Shown here one piece after another: positions 13,741 through 25,240 of a DNA stretch of 64,000 nt (positions are counted from its first letter, which is position 1; each line of letters starts with the position of its first letter). The stretch is from assembly GCF_028453695.1 (NCBI RefSeq), contig NC_135781.1:4104779-4168778 (forward strand). Reading direction: 5' to 3'. The notes under the pieces were generated by a model that searched no databases, was not told the DNA's origin, and was given only the letters and a program-made list of their open reading frames with translations. Position numbers and translations under genes: made by a program. The DNA comes from Augochlora pura (taxonomy: Eukaryota; Arthropoda; Insecta; Hymenoptera; Halictidae).

Positions 13741-14960
13741 AGGCAGAATCATGGCGCGGGAATCGTCGAGTCCCCCGATTCCCGAGTCCTTTCGAAAGGG
13801 AACGCGGATCGCCGGCTGGCTCGGTTCTCAAAACGCCTTTCTTGATTACGTAATGTTGTTCGCGAGCTGGCTGGAAGGAAACGTGTTCTCGTATTCGAGG
13901 CGAAACGGAACCAAGCGATGTAAGAAAGGAAAGGCCTCTGCGGTTCGCGGCGACCGATCCGATAAAAGCGTTGGTTGCCAGTTGCCAGCGGAGCCGAAAG
14001 AGAGAGGCGCTCCGGGAGAGCGAGAGAGACCGGCGAGAGGAGAGCAGAGGGCGACCTCCCCCTCTCTGTCCCAGCGAGGGAGGAGAGAGGGGGGGAGGCG
14101 CGGGGCCGGAGGAGAACGCAAAGAAACCGGGCGGCGAGACAGAGAGGACACGGTCGAGCGTCGGGCAGACGCGAGTCGAGCTCGATCAGCTGGGAAAAGA
14201 GCGGCGTTGCCACGTCGACGAGCGTGACCCCCGGCTGCCGAGCGTGTCTCCGCTCCGCGGATCAATATTGCCGAGATCCGGCAACCCCGCGCCGCTATCC
14301 GAACTCTCTTTATTTATACGTGTCGGTCGAGAACGGCGCAGGCCCAGGCCCGAGCCGCTCCGCGATCCTTCCTCCGCTTCTCGCTTTTGTCCTTCGTCGC
14401 CTTGGCCTTTGCCGACGCGCCACGCCGGTCCCAGTCAACATGAGAAACCACGATATTTTTCGAAAGGTTAAGCGACCTGCCGCCAGGCTGAAATTTGGCC
14501 GGAATCAGTCGGGGTTGCCGACGGGCCGTCATCCGGCCAGCCACCGACCGGGACTCGGTTTTAACGTTCGGCCGCGCTTCGACGGGCGACCGATCGATTG
14601 CAAAAGTCGTTCGACGATGCCCGCCTCTCGCAGCCGGTCGAATTAATGCCGTCGCGTGGACGAAATATTTTTAGGCCGACGCTTATAGACCCCGCGCGCC
14701 CGATCAGGGACGTACGAACCGACGCCAAGTGCAACGAGCTCCGGGAGACACCGGCCGGAGGAGCGTTCCTCGTTCAACCACCCTCTTCGACGACCCTCCG
14801 CGAATCTCTTTCTTGCCGCTGGCCTGGAAGGGTCTATCGAACTCACTTTCATTCTTTCTCACGCACGGAGACATATTCCCGCTTGCATGGATTTTTGTAA
14901 AAGGCTTTCTCGAGAGAGAGGATTTTCCGACTCTTCCCGACAGTCTCGAGGGATGATTGC
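13741..14960. other. CpG-rich island with purine tract
   Basis: This block is strongly GC- and CpG-rich, with a GA/GGA-rich stretch at about 13990-14120. Two + strand frames (13971-14471 and 13975-14646, 166 and 223 codons) overlap in different phases, and long minus-strand frames overlap the same bases. All encode Arg/Gly/Glu- or Ser/Pro-rich peptides, so none is credible as a gene. A promoter or 5' leader of an unseen gene is possible. Confidence 0.35.
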
Positions 14961-16810
14961 GTGGCGAAGGGTGATCGTCTTTTCGTGGCGAACCGAAAGC
15001 TCTAGAAGATGTGAGAAAGAGAGTCGATGTGTAAAACTTTGACTACGGGTCAGTTGTACGTGACGCGAGGATGAGAGAAGTATGTTTTCAGTAACATACG
15101 TTCTGTATGAACAGGATGTAGGTAATCAGGTACTCTGAATGTATCCATCTGCCTTCCGTGACTTCGGTTAGTTTCCAACCCTTTGCGATTCCTATCTCTA
15201 TCGCCTCTTTTTTTAAAATAATTCAAATCGCTATAAGCAAACTGCGGGTACCTGAAATATAAAATTGTGAAGTCGTAAGAAGAATTTTCGCAATATTGTT
15301 ACAATATTTACAATGAATTTCAACTTATTAAATGAAACAATTTACCTTCACTTAATTTCTATCTTTTACTCTTTCCTTGAAGAATTTGTATTTTGTTTTG
15401 TTTTCTTGAGGAACCAAAACGTCACGCTAGAAAAGGTTGAAGGATCTGCGCTCTCATTGTTTGTTTACACGAGTCTATATAAATACAGTCTGTCCCAGCT
15501 GGATTCTTCACCTTGTGCTGCGAAGAAAAATATTGGAAAAAGATTTTCAGTACGATTACTTCCGATAGTGTCATTATTTATTAACTGGGTGTGCTGCACA
15601 GAATTAACCTGTGAGGTAGACTTTCCATCTCGTGCTTGGAGAAACCGCTTTCTAAAAGATCTTCAATTGGATTCTACCCGGCAGTCCTGAAGGGCTTACC
15701 TTTCATTGCTTGTTTACTCGACTCTGTATAGGAATAGCCCGTCGGCTGGATTTTTCACTTTACGCTCGTAAAAGGCAAGCTCGAAGGGACTTTCGCCGCA
15801 GCGCGAGCGCGTGCAGTTTTCACCTGTGCCCTTTCAACCCCCACGCCCTTTGCCACCGCGTCAGACCCGGTGCACACGGTGTGCAGCCAATTCGCGTTGC
15901 TCTCGCGTACCCTGTATTCAGATACTTCGGATGTCGATCCCACGCCGACGCAGAGTTACGCCAACGATGCTACGTGCACGGCTCTCGTCGTCACCGGTGC
16001 CCAAAGTTCCTTTAAATACATTTGAAAGGGCCGTGGAATATAGTTATAATACTCGAAGAGAAACGTAGGCAGAAAGCTCAACGAGTGCCCGGCTGCGACG
16101 ATAATAAAATGAGTCTTGAAGTCGCGGCTCCGAGTTCTGCGGACCACGGCCAGACTGGTCTGGCTTTAATTCTCCCTCGTTGAATGCGGTGATCATCCTC
16201 GTCCATTGTCCGCATATTGGCGGATCATAAAAGACACACCGCGCGTGAGGTTTCATAACGGACAATGCGCGCCCACTTACACTGTTCTGTTTCACCGAAC
16301 CGCGGCTCGGTTTTCGCCGCATTCGAGCCTCGTGAATCTCTTGCCGAATTCTATTCGTTCTATGTATTATGCAAATCCGGGGATAGAACTATGATGTAGC
16401 TAAATTGATTTCTGCCGAATGCTCGCTATTTGAGAATTAACACGTCCACTGGCTCGTTCCGGCAACAGTCTTTGTTAAATAGGACATGTCCTCTTATGGA
16501 TTATCTGAATAGACACTGTCAATGTCCAAATAGGCATTGACAAGCCGCGAGGTTCTTGTGGATTTCACTGCGTGGCAGAACTTAGAACCTTCGCGTTCGG
16601 AGAATTTTCTCAGAGACTAGCAACGACTCGAACGTATTTATTCGTGTTGTAGCAATCAACGCTGCGAATACAATACAAAGTGATGAAACATTGGGACTAA
16701 TTACTCTATTTAACGCAGCAACTGTTGGCCCTGTGCTTGAAGAAGACATTTCTTTCTTTTTAATTAAATAAGTTATATAAGCAGACATAAGTAAATAATA
16801 ATATAAATAG
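14961..16810. other. Non-coding sequence containing a local duplication
   Basis: No coding exon is recognised. A direct imperfect duplication inside this stretch is listed separately (15452-15775). Confidence 0.35.
15452..15775. repeat. Imperfect direct duplication, about 250 bp apart
   Basis: 15452-15528 and 15702-15775 are alignable over about 75 bases: both carry TCATTGYTTGTTTAC, then GAGTCTATAT/GACTCTGTAT, a GTC-rich centre, GCTGGATT and TTCAC followed by GCTCG/GCTGCGAA. The sequence preceding each copy is also weakly similar (GAGGAACC / GGAGAAACC). It is a local segmental duplication or two units of an old repeat. Confidence 0.5.
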
Positions 16811-16995
16811 TTGTACGGAGATTAAAAACATAATTGCTGCAAATTTCGTCTTCTCTATACGTACACTGCTAAATTGGTGGTTCAATTACGTTGTAATTAC
16901 ATTTTCAATTCAATTGTATTCTCTAACGTAGTATCGTAATTTAATCACATTACATTTCAATTACATCGTAATTACATTGTCATGTAATTGAACCG
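16811..16995 (+). repeat. Dispersed AATTAC-rich repeat, copy A
   Basis: Starts with TGTACGGAGATTAAAAACAT and continues through TTTCGTCTTCTCTAT into several AATTACRTYGTAATTACATT units. The same order is found in the same orientation at 18468-18755, including the unique leading part, so the two are copies of one repeat family and not independent low-complexity runs. No terminal repeats or target duplication are seen. Confidence 0.5.
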
Positions 16996-18467
16996 TGGTG
17001 GGCGTCTACCACGACGTATATCCTAGTAGACTGTATTAGATCGATACAGATCGTTCAAACTTCTTATCAGTAATCTTTTTACGATCTATCGGAACCTATT
17101 TTTAGCAAATTAATTATGTTTTGGAAGTTGCCTCTTCGCTGAATATGAAAAACAGTGATAAATAAAGCACGTAAAACAATATTCTCGACTGCTATCAAAC
17201 CGCGACAACATTTATCGGTCTTGTTGTGCAGAGGCCGCGTCCAGTTGTACCGAGTACACGGCTCGTGTACCTAACGAACCCGTAAAAAGTAGCTGTCTTG
17301 TTTTATCTAGCTACCGTTCCCTTATCTTGATCTTGAAGATTAGAATTTCGCGGCCGGATAAGGCTACTATTTACCCGAGATTAATTCGTTGTCCGTGACT
17401 TCTGGAGCTGTTCGGGGCACGTACGAAGTTTAAAATAACCGGCGCGGTGGCTATATCGCGGCCCATCTTCCGGTAGAATTTCTGCCATAAGCACTCCATG
17501 AAGCGTGAGCGAGTAGCTAATTACTGTCCTGCCGAACACGTACCCTTCCTCTCCAGCCACTTTGCTTTTTCCACGTCCACAGCCGCGTCTCGTTATTGCC
17601 AGCGTCGCATCAGCAGTTCGGTCAAACGAACTTCTCCACAGTCAGTTTCCGCTCCTTTCGACTTACGATGATCGATACACCGGAAGCACGCTGAAACATA
17701 CTCATGAAAATCAGCATCTTTTTCGTCCGTACGGAGGAGAGAGAGACACTCCGCCGGTCGAGTGTTTACCGACGTCTACTTAACCCTACGACAAGGGTGG
17801 CCTAGTCTATCGTTGGAACTAGAGCTGCTTAATGCTCAATGAAATATCGCGTTCGTTACGACCTAATCGATCATCTTTTTTCTACGGGATCATCCCCCAC
17901 TGGCGAGCCGAGCGCCTGTCGCGTCTTCGGGGTCACCGTATCAATCACCGGATGATAAATTCGAGGGTTAATAGACAGACGTTGTGAAAGTTTCATGAAG
18001 CCAAGACTTCGGATAAAGTAATAGAACTTCGGAGCTGGAACGATTTTCATTCGAATTGCCATCTAAATTGGTAGCCTTCTCGGCTGTGGCCGCCGTCGAA
18101 TGGCTTCAAGGCGAAAAGAAATAGCTGTTTTAGCATTTGAAAGACTGTTTCTGCAGTTTCCGAGGCAATCATGTCCGGATTCGTCTAAATTCACAAACGT
18201 ATCAGTAACTTTGAGCGGTGTTCTTCGTCGAATCTCTTTTATACTTCTCTCTTGGTTTAATAAAATAATTGCATATCAATTGTATCATAAAATATCCTTA
18301 CTGTTTCGAATTTTAAAAACTCATTCGCTTATAATATTCTACAGATTCAAAACTTTTAATTCTTCAAAACTGACATAGCTTAACACAAGTTTACACAATT
18401 TTTATATAAAACTTGGCGATAAATTCTCAATCATATCTGTTAATCATCCTGTTCTTTGATCTATAAG
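16996..18467. other. Non-coding sequence between the two dispersed repeat copies
   Basis: No exon is recognised. GC content rises at about 17220-17780, where a 73-codon frame (17562-17783) has no recognisable content. Confidence 0.35.
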
Positions 18468-18755
18468 CTGTACGAAGATTACAAAAGTAATTACTGCAAT
18501 CAATTTTGTTTTCTCTATTCAGTTACTACTCAATTACATTTTTAATTCAATTTCGTTGCAATTACATTTTTAATTCAATTACGTTGAAATTACTTTTTTA
18601 ATTCATTTACGTCGCAATTCAATTTCACAACGTAATTCAATTAATTTATGCTTTGTAATTGTTCTCCAATCGTAATTTAATTGAACAGAAATCTGAATTA
18701 CGAATTGATTAAGTTACAATGAAAACGAAAACCTTCGTAATTTAAATTTGAGTAA
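18468..18755 (+). repeat. Dispersed AATTAC-rich repeat, copy B
   Basis: Begins CTGTACGAAGATTACAAAAG, parallel to the start of the copy at 16811, and runs into at least four units of about 31 bp built on CAATTACRTTTTTAATTCAATT. It is longer than copy A because the internal unit has been expanded in tandem. Confidence 0.5.
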
Positions 18756-21700
18756 TTCAGTCATCATAAGCAAGACATAGTGGAACTAAACGAAGTTTAG
18801 AACATCGCGCGAGCCGCCGTAACTAGCGAGCGACAGTAAAAGTCAGGTCGCGTCTCGGGTCAAAGGTGAAACTATATTCGATTAGCATCGTAAATAACGA
18901 CGTAGTTTTCGAGGAACCACCTGCGCGAAGGGATCGCCTCGGGATCAAGATATCTGGATACGTTCGCAGGATCCTCGGAATTCCGGAGGAGTCATTCTCG
19001 CATTCCTATAAATCACGCCTATTCCCCCCAGAATTCCCACGATCGGCACGCCGCCCCACGGTGTTTCAATTTCCTGATTGCGCGCCGCGTAGAACAGGGC
19101 TTAACAATCGCGCGAACCTGGCCGATCAGAAATTTCGTATTATTAAACGGTTTCCGCGCGTTCGCTGCGAGCCGCAAAGGTCGATATACTCAGCCCCTCT
19201 ACCACGGCCCATTCTACATCCGCCACTTCTGCAGCTTGTGCAGGCAACGGCTCGGTTTCGTGCTGCCATTGAAACGAACGGACAGGATGTGCCCCTGCGA
19301 CCGTGCTGCTGCCATCGAGAGAGGCCGCGCAAACGTCTTCGATCGCGGGGTGGGGGGCACCGAAAAATCCCCGCGTCACCGCCGATGGTCGTTGAAAAAT
19401 GACGAACCGAGCTCTGGTAAACACGCGTCGGCCAATCCAAACAAACAGTCTTCGCTGAAGCAATACGTAAATCGTTTGCCGTTTCGCCAGCTTCGGGATC
19501 CAAGCAACGCGGACACTGGATTACTATAAGCACGGTTTATTTGAACTAGAGAACGGTCGGCGGATAGTGACTCAAGTTGTTGGCGGCTTTAGCTTCTAGA
19601 AAATCGAATTCGAGTGTTCGTCGGTGCTAGAAGGATTGCGTGTCTGTACGTCGTTCGCTTTTCCACTTACTGGATGAGCCCAGCAAACGAGTCTCGCCGG
19701 AGCCGATTCCCGCGGAATCGAAGGCTGGAATGAACCAGTATCATTCAATATTTTTAACTTCTGCGTGGGGTGTACACTCCTTTTCACCGCAGGAAAGAGG
19801 CCGTGGTGTACAGGGCCGTATCTAGGGGCCTGCGGGCCTTCGCGGCTTCGTACCCGCATATTTGTTCTCTTGCCTGTATTGTCAAATTGTCTGAGATATA
19901 GCCTGAAACCTGAGAACCGTCTACGCTGCCCGAATACTTGAGTTCTAGCCTGGAAATGTTTTTTTTATTCGTATATATATGAAAAATAAATAAATAAAAA
20001 AAGCTAAAGACCAAGGGAGGATTCATCGAGGTTCGTTGATGGATTATGATTTCCCAACACCCGGAAGCAGTTTTCTGCTCGGTAGCCCGACTGTTTTCCG
20101 AAGAAATAGTGTCTCTTTCGACCCGATAATGCCTTTCCCTGCGGTTCCTGTCGCCTCGCCGATCGGCACACGTGTGTGCACCCGAAGCTTTCCGGGTGTT
20201 CCAGTTTTTTTCGAGGTCGGAAAAAGGGAGCACACGAAGATATAGGGCCGGCACCGACTAAATCGGGATTCCCACTCGCGCCTGCAGCCGAGCCACGGAA
20301 CTTCAAGGATAAAAAGGTCTCTGAAAGCTTTGTGCTTCGCGGCACAGCTGAAATGAAATTTTAATTCTATAATCTACAGGCACGGAAGCTCCTCGCTCAC
20401 TGGGAATTGCCAATTTCGAGGACATCGCGTACATTTCGTTCTAACGGCCGTTGGCAAGCCTCGCCGGCCGTGTGCCGTTCGAACGAATTTCACGTTAATT
20501 TTTCTGCAACTGCGACCTCTAATTTGTTCGCGACGTCGACGCTCTTTCCCGAGGGTTAAACAAAACGCTGGCCACGCTGATATACCGGTGTGTCGGGGCG
20601 TGCGTCGTCCACCCACGTGTTACGTGGGTTAGAAAACGTTCGTGCACGGCGTGGAACAGAGCGTGTACGCTTCCTGGCTATGTACGGTTGCGCGTCGCAC
20701 ACGCCGTTGTTACCTAAAATGCACAACCGCCTGTTCCCGGGCGGCCAAGAGTGAAAATTATCCAAGCAATTAGATGCTGGCCGCATAGCTCTGGTGGGCC
20801 CCCGGCAAGCGCGTAGCACGAATCGTTAGGGCTGAAGAAATCGTTTAGCCGGTTGCGTGTCAATGATACAATAGGTTTTATTAGCGGCCTCTCGGCTGAG
20901 CAATACCTGAGATTAACTCTCTCGTAACTAGGCTGCGTTTGCAGATTGCGAAAGTTCAATACGGGGGTTTTCAAATTATTCTTGGATATTTTCAGCTTTT
21001 TTTTCTTCAACGGGACCGCCGTTTAACTCGACAATTCACAGCTGGCGTAGGACGATGAAAGATCTTCAAATTGCTCTTGGATTTTTAATTTCTTTTCGTC
21101 ATCGGAACACCCATTTAATTATGCAGTTTCTAATTTAGACTGGCCGTTGTTCCATTAATAGAAAGGCTGTCGTTCTCCTGGCAGAAAATATTCGATTGTA
21201 ATCGTGAATACGTTCGAGCGAGTAACCGTTAGGTCAAGTAAACTAGTCCCTCCAGTATCTAAAAAAAGATTCATGTCACTCGAGTGAATTTTAAAGAAGC
21301 TACGTCTTTTTAAAAAGTGTCCGAATATTTTAAGGAGCAGCTATACATAGAACTACCTGTATTTTTGTTCAATGAATTGTCAATTATATTTCTTTAAATA
21401 GTAAATATTTTTCTTGTATATATTTCGATGATCTTGGATTATTATGCAACAGTGCGCAGAACGTTGGAATATCCCGGTCTTCGACGGGAAAGGGTTAAAG
21501 CGTGAACTGTCTCAAGCATCGTCGACGGCGCACTCGTCAAACAGGTCCGCTGTTAGCCGACGCAGAATTTATTTACCTTCGGCTTTTCCGAGAACTTTGA
21601 CGAGCATCATCTCGCGACCTCGGCGCGGTGCCTAATGAAAGGCGTGCAACTTAGGGCTTTGTCGCCCAATAGAATATTAATATATCCATAAAGGTGAGAC

Positions 21701-23589
21701 CGGGTGCGGGAGACTTTAGAATGAAGTGGAGAATTAGTCAGGGCCAAGAATTGCATAAGTTACTCCGCGCACAGCGAAGACACTCGAAACACTCTCTGGC
21801 TGCCGACACTTTCAAGCGTTACATGTTCTCGGAAGAGCGGAACGCATATTGGATGCAGACAGAATGCAATTCCGGCGTATATACGGTTACATTCGTCCCT
21901 GGAAACCGTTGAGTTTCCTCCCTCGTGGAAGCCGCACAAGTCGGTTAAGTTGGTTCAAGGTCAGCCGCTGTGCCACACGCACGCACACACACGCATACAC
22001 ACACACTCCTCGCCGCCGTTTACACCGAATTTATTTGCTCGCGCGACGATCCCGACAAAAAATCAAGCGACATTGGGCATTCCTTGCTTCTTGGCCCCGG
22101 ATAAAGAGCGACGTAAAACTTAATGTATTCGGATTGCAACCTTCGAGCAATTTGCACCCTCGGCTGCCCTTGTCCGTTGGCCAACGACGGTTCTGTTGAG
22201 TGGGCGAAGGTTTACGAGCCCTTTGATGGCTCCCCGGTCCGCTATAGGAATTCGTCGGGTAGCTGGTTAACGACGGGACTTTGAATTGAAATAGAATCTG
22301 CAACGATTAATTAATTTCAGCGTTTATTTAATTTACTCTAAATACTGCAAGAATATCGTGTCGAACGAAATGACAAAAAATAATGGTGCTACGTAGGCTG
22401 ATACAGAGCACTCGTGTCAGGAAATTCCAATTTGAGTTTCGGTGGGAATCGTACGGGACACGTTAACACGATAACATTGGCCAGTTTTAATTCTTCTGGG
22501 CGGCCGTCGTGTATCGTGTTTCTTCGTCCGCCGCCTGTGCGTCTATGATAAAAAAAACGGGAGAGGAGTTGTCCTGGTGTTATTTGTCGAAATAAATTGG
22601 ACGAGCAAAATAATACAGGTCAGGAACACGATCGATGTATACTTCCTGCTCGATTACCCTACGCGCACGTGCAACGGAACAATGGAAGACGAGGCGAATC
22701 AATTTTTCCATTCGTTTCCGGTTGCATTGCTCCCCGACGATGTTTGGCAATCGAACGCGTTTACGTCTTGCCCGTGGCCTCGCCCGCAAAAAGAAAAAAC
22801 GGAAAGATCGGAATCGCGATACGCCAGGTTACAGCGAAGATAGAAGCATATTTATTGACCGAAACAATAATACGGCCTGCCCCGAGTGTCTCGGTCGTTC
22901 CTTTGTTGACTAACCGTTACGTTGAGTTAATGCTTCTCAATCCCGGTAGCAAAATATGTACGCAGTTAGTAACAGCACAATAATTTGATTCGATGTTTCG
23001 AGAAACGTTCGCAAACCATGGACTACTCGCGCGATGCACGCGCGAGTGGAGCAGAAATTGTTAGATTTGCATGAGAGAATTTCCTGACGAAAAATACTCG
23101 AACCGGAATGACGAGTTAACTCGTCCTCGTCGTTGAACAGGTTCAAAGTATTTGCAACTTCGTTCGAGCGACGTTGTGCTGTGGGGCATACGACGCCATT
23201 ACACATTTGCAAAACGTCGTATCGATTTTAGTCGTTGCTGGGAGAGAGTCGGACTCGAAAATGAAAATAGACACCTCCAGGCAGTCACGTACGTCGAAAT
23301 TGGATAAAATCGCTGACGCTGGCTACCGCTGCGTTTCGTTTCTAGATTAGCACGGTCTCTGTGCTTGGCTTGACTACGACTCAGAAATTATATGTACGGA
23401 TCGTGGGGTCACTCCGTTCTCGCAAAAAGTCTGGCCGTTATATTAACGGCTCCCTGCTGGTTATCGTCGCTTTCAGCGTATAATCGGGACTATAGAAACT
23501 TCTAGAATGTCATCGAAAGCGTGCGCATCTGGTCGCGTACCGTAAATAGCAACGAACTGTTAGGTCCTTTGAACCACGATGGCTAAGGT
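18756..23589. other. Non-coding sequence upstream of the GLYR1 exons
   Basis: I looked here for the missing GLYR1 exons (PWWP motif, GxGxxG Rossmann loop, WNRT strand) and found none. Features present are a (CA)n-type tract at 21976-22005, a 9-bp perfect hairpin ACTCGCGCG/CGCGCGAGT around a 5-base loop at 23025-23047, and imperfect inverted arms (AACACCCGGAAGC) at 20056-20068 and 20187-20200. The GTG-initiated 178-codon frame at 18866-19402 is Arg/Pro-rich and overlaps minus-strand frames. Confidence 0.35.
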
Positions 23590-23900
23590 GGATATACCTT
23601 TCGACATTATGCGGGAAATATTTTCAGACGTTGCAATGGCGTCGTTTGCTGATGTGGCAAGCCAGCCTCGAAGAGTTTAGCGTCGGGGCCGTTGGGGGAC
23701 GGCGTACGTGACGAAAATGGCGGCCAAAATGGCCACTGCGCGCCCTGGCGACATCTGTCGGCGCCGTCCTTCTTGAATGTTCTTTGTAGTACGCTCCAGC
23801 GCTGTATGGTGCCGCCACAATGTCGGGGACGGGTAGGGACATTCCCTAGAATACCCACTAGCTAGCGACACCGTCTGGCGGAAGCGCAAAGCATTAAATC
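23590..23900. promoter_or_regulatory. Possible promoter-like element cluster (YY1/Pho-type site)
   Basis: Contains AAAATGGCGGCC at 23714-23725, a close match to the YY1/Pleiohomeotic core, followed by GGCCAAAATGGCC, the string TGGCGACATCTGTCGG at about 23745-23760, and related GCCGCC/TGTCGG strings to about 23880. No transcript start can be fixed. It lies 430 bases upstream of an internal GLYR1 exon, so it might be an internal promoter, an intronic element, or the promoter of an unseen minus-strand transcript. Confidence 0.2.
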
Positions 23901-24332
23901 TCTAGGCGAATGGGATATAGACTTCCAAGTTTGCCATCTACGATCGAAGGCCTTTATAAAATAAAAGTAGCGAAACCTGAATTATTCTCGTTCCATTCGC
24001 TCTTGCGGTTTTCCCGCCAAATAGCTAGAAGCAGGATGCGCCATTGGCGTAACATCTACTGTCCCCTGAAATTACTTATGACTAACGAAATAATTTAGTC
24101 CTCTTTATTTTTGCTAGTTTACTTTTCTGATTAGGACATTCTGTAGGATAAAAATAATATTTTCAATTTATCGTAACACTTTTTATATGATAAATAAATG
24201 AGGTTCCAAAATTGAACGTTCACTTTATCTGTAAAAATGCTATTTTAATAGAGAATTTAGGAATTGATTTTAGCGAATTTATATGCAAGATAAAAAATAC
24301 CATGGAGCTAATTGTCGATTTTGAATTTGCAG
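23901..24332 (+). other. Probable GLYR1 intron, 3' part
   Basis: No open coding segment fits the GLYR1 family here. The stretch is AT-rich and ends with the acceptor TTTGAATTTGCAG directly before the conserved exon at 24333. It is therefore the end of an intron whose 5' donor is not visible. Confidence 0.6.
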
Positions 24333-25240
24333 TGTGCGGACTTCGTGAAAGCGGGGGCAGAACAGGGTTTAACGCCATCGGACGTTGTATTGGCAGCTGA
24401 CATTACATTTTCCTGCGTGGCTGATCCTCAAGCAGCCAAAGACGTAAGTAATCTTAGCTAGTGAAGTAAGTTAATCGAATGTCTGCTAAGAAATTAATCA
24501 ATAATAAATATTTTTAGATGGTATTTGGAAACTGTGGGGTGCTCACAGAAATCTCCCCCGAGAAGGGGTACGTAGAAATGACCGGAATAGACGCGGAAAC
24601 GTCGCAGGACATCGCTGAAGCGATAACTGCGAAGGGTGGACGATATTTGGAGGCGCAGGTGCAAGGTAGTAAAACACAGGCACAAGAGGGTACATTGGTG
24701 ATTCTCGCCGCCGGAGACCGGACGTTGTTTGACGAATGTCAATCGTGCTTCGAGGCGATGGGCAAAAATAGTTTTTACCTTGGCGAGGTGGGCAACGCGT
24801 CCAAAATGAACCTTGTGCTTCAGTTGATGGCGGGTGTGACTTTGGCCGGTTTAGCCGAAAGCATGGCGCTGGCAGATCGTGCCGGCCTTCAGCAGAAAGA
24901 CGTGCTGGAGGTGTTGGAGTTAACATCGCTGGCCTGTCCTGCAATTCTTGACAAAGGAAAAGGTATCGCGTCGTTTATATTCGTTTTCGGAGCATACCGG
25001 TCGCTGACGGATCTGTACAACCACTGTTCTCTTCTTTTAGCCATCATCGAAGGCGGCTTCCCAACACAGCTACCCCTGCAACACATGCAAAAAGACTTAA
25101 GACTCTCTTTAGGTATGAGCGACCAGCTGGAGCAACCTCTACCATTGGCAGCCGCGGCGAACGAAGTCTACAAGCACGCTAAACGTCTTGGCTACGGAGA
25201 ACACGATGCCTCCGCTGTCTACATCAGAGCCAGGTTCTAA
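24333..25240 (+). CDS. GLYR1/NP60 (Ndf) homologue, 3' part: three coding exons
   Basis: Exons are 24333-24443, 24518-24962 and 25041-25240 (TAA at 25238-25240), joined by GT-AG introns of 74 and 78 bases; 251 residues are visible. The product resembles the C-terminal beta-hydroxyacid-dehydrogenase-like domain of GLYR1, a nuclear nucleosome-destabilizing factor that helps RNA polymerase II through nucleosomes. Family-typical strings are DITFSCVADPQAAKD, GTLVILAAGDR, FLGEVGNA-like FYLGEVGNASKM, HMQKDLRLSL and AAAANEVYKHAKRLGYGEHD. In active relatives the pattern GxxGxGxxxKxxxN carries the catalytic Lys; here the aligned positions read Asn and Gln (GEVGNASKMNLVLQ), as expected for the catalytically dead GLYR1 branch (Met in the human protein, from memory). 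The PWWP domain, AT-hook and GxGxxG loop must lie on upstream exons that I cannot find. The first visible exon starts in phase 0 after a TTTGCAG acceptor. The family call is secure; completeness of the gene is not. Confidence 0.93.
24444..24517 (+). other. GLYR1 intron (74 bases)
   Basis: Donor GAC|GTAAGT after the conserved QAAKD and acceptor ATATTTTTAG before MVFGNCG. Removal joins the two exons in phase 0, and the junction matches the uninterrupted family sequence. Confidence 0.9.
24963..25040 (+). other. GLYR1 intron (78 bases) that is in frame and stop-free
   Basis: Donor AAAAG|GTATCG and acceptor CTTCTTTTAG. Splicing joins LDKGK to AIIEGGF, which restores the family alignment. The intron length is divisible by three and has no stop in the reading phase, so an unspliced transcript would still encode full-length protein with 26 extra residues. 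Homology favours splicing; the donor is weaker than that of the preceding intron. Confidence 0.85.

Noticed and set aside
13971..14646. Long overlapping + and minus strand frames (up to 223 codons) in a CpG-rich block
   Set aside because: Several phases on both strands are open at once and the peptides are Arg/Gly/Ser-rich; low TA content explains the lack of stops.
19813..19840. CAGGGCCGTATCTAGGGGCC, similar to ends of some hAT elements
   Set aside because: No inverted partner end or 8-bp target duplication was found nearby; the similarity is from memory and short.
20655..20672. GCGTGGAACAGAGC reads AWNRA, reminiscent of the WNRT strand of GLYR1
   Set aside because: Neither the preceding residues nor the following ones fit the family, and no donor in matching phase follows.
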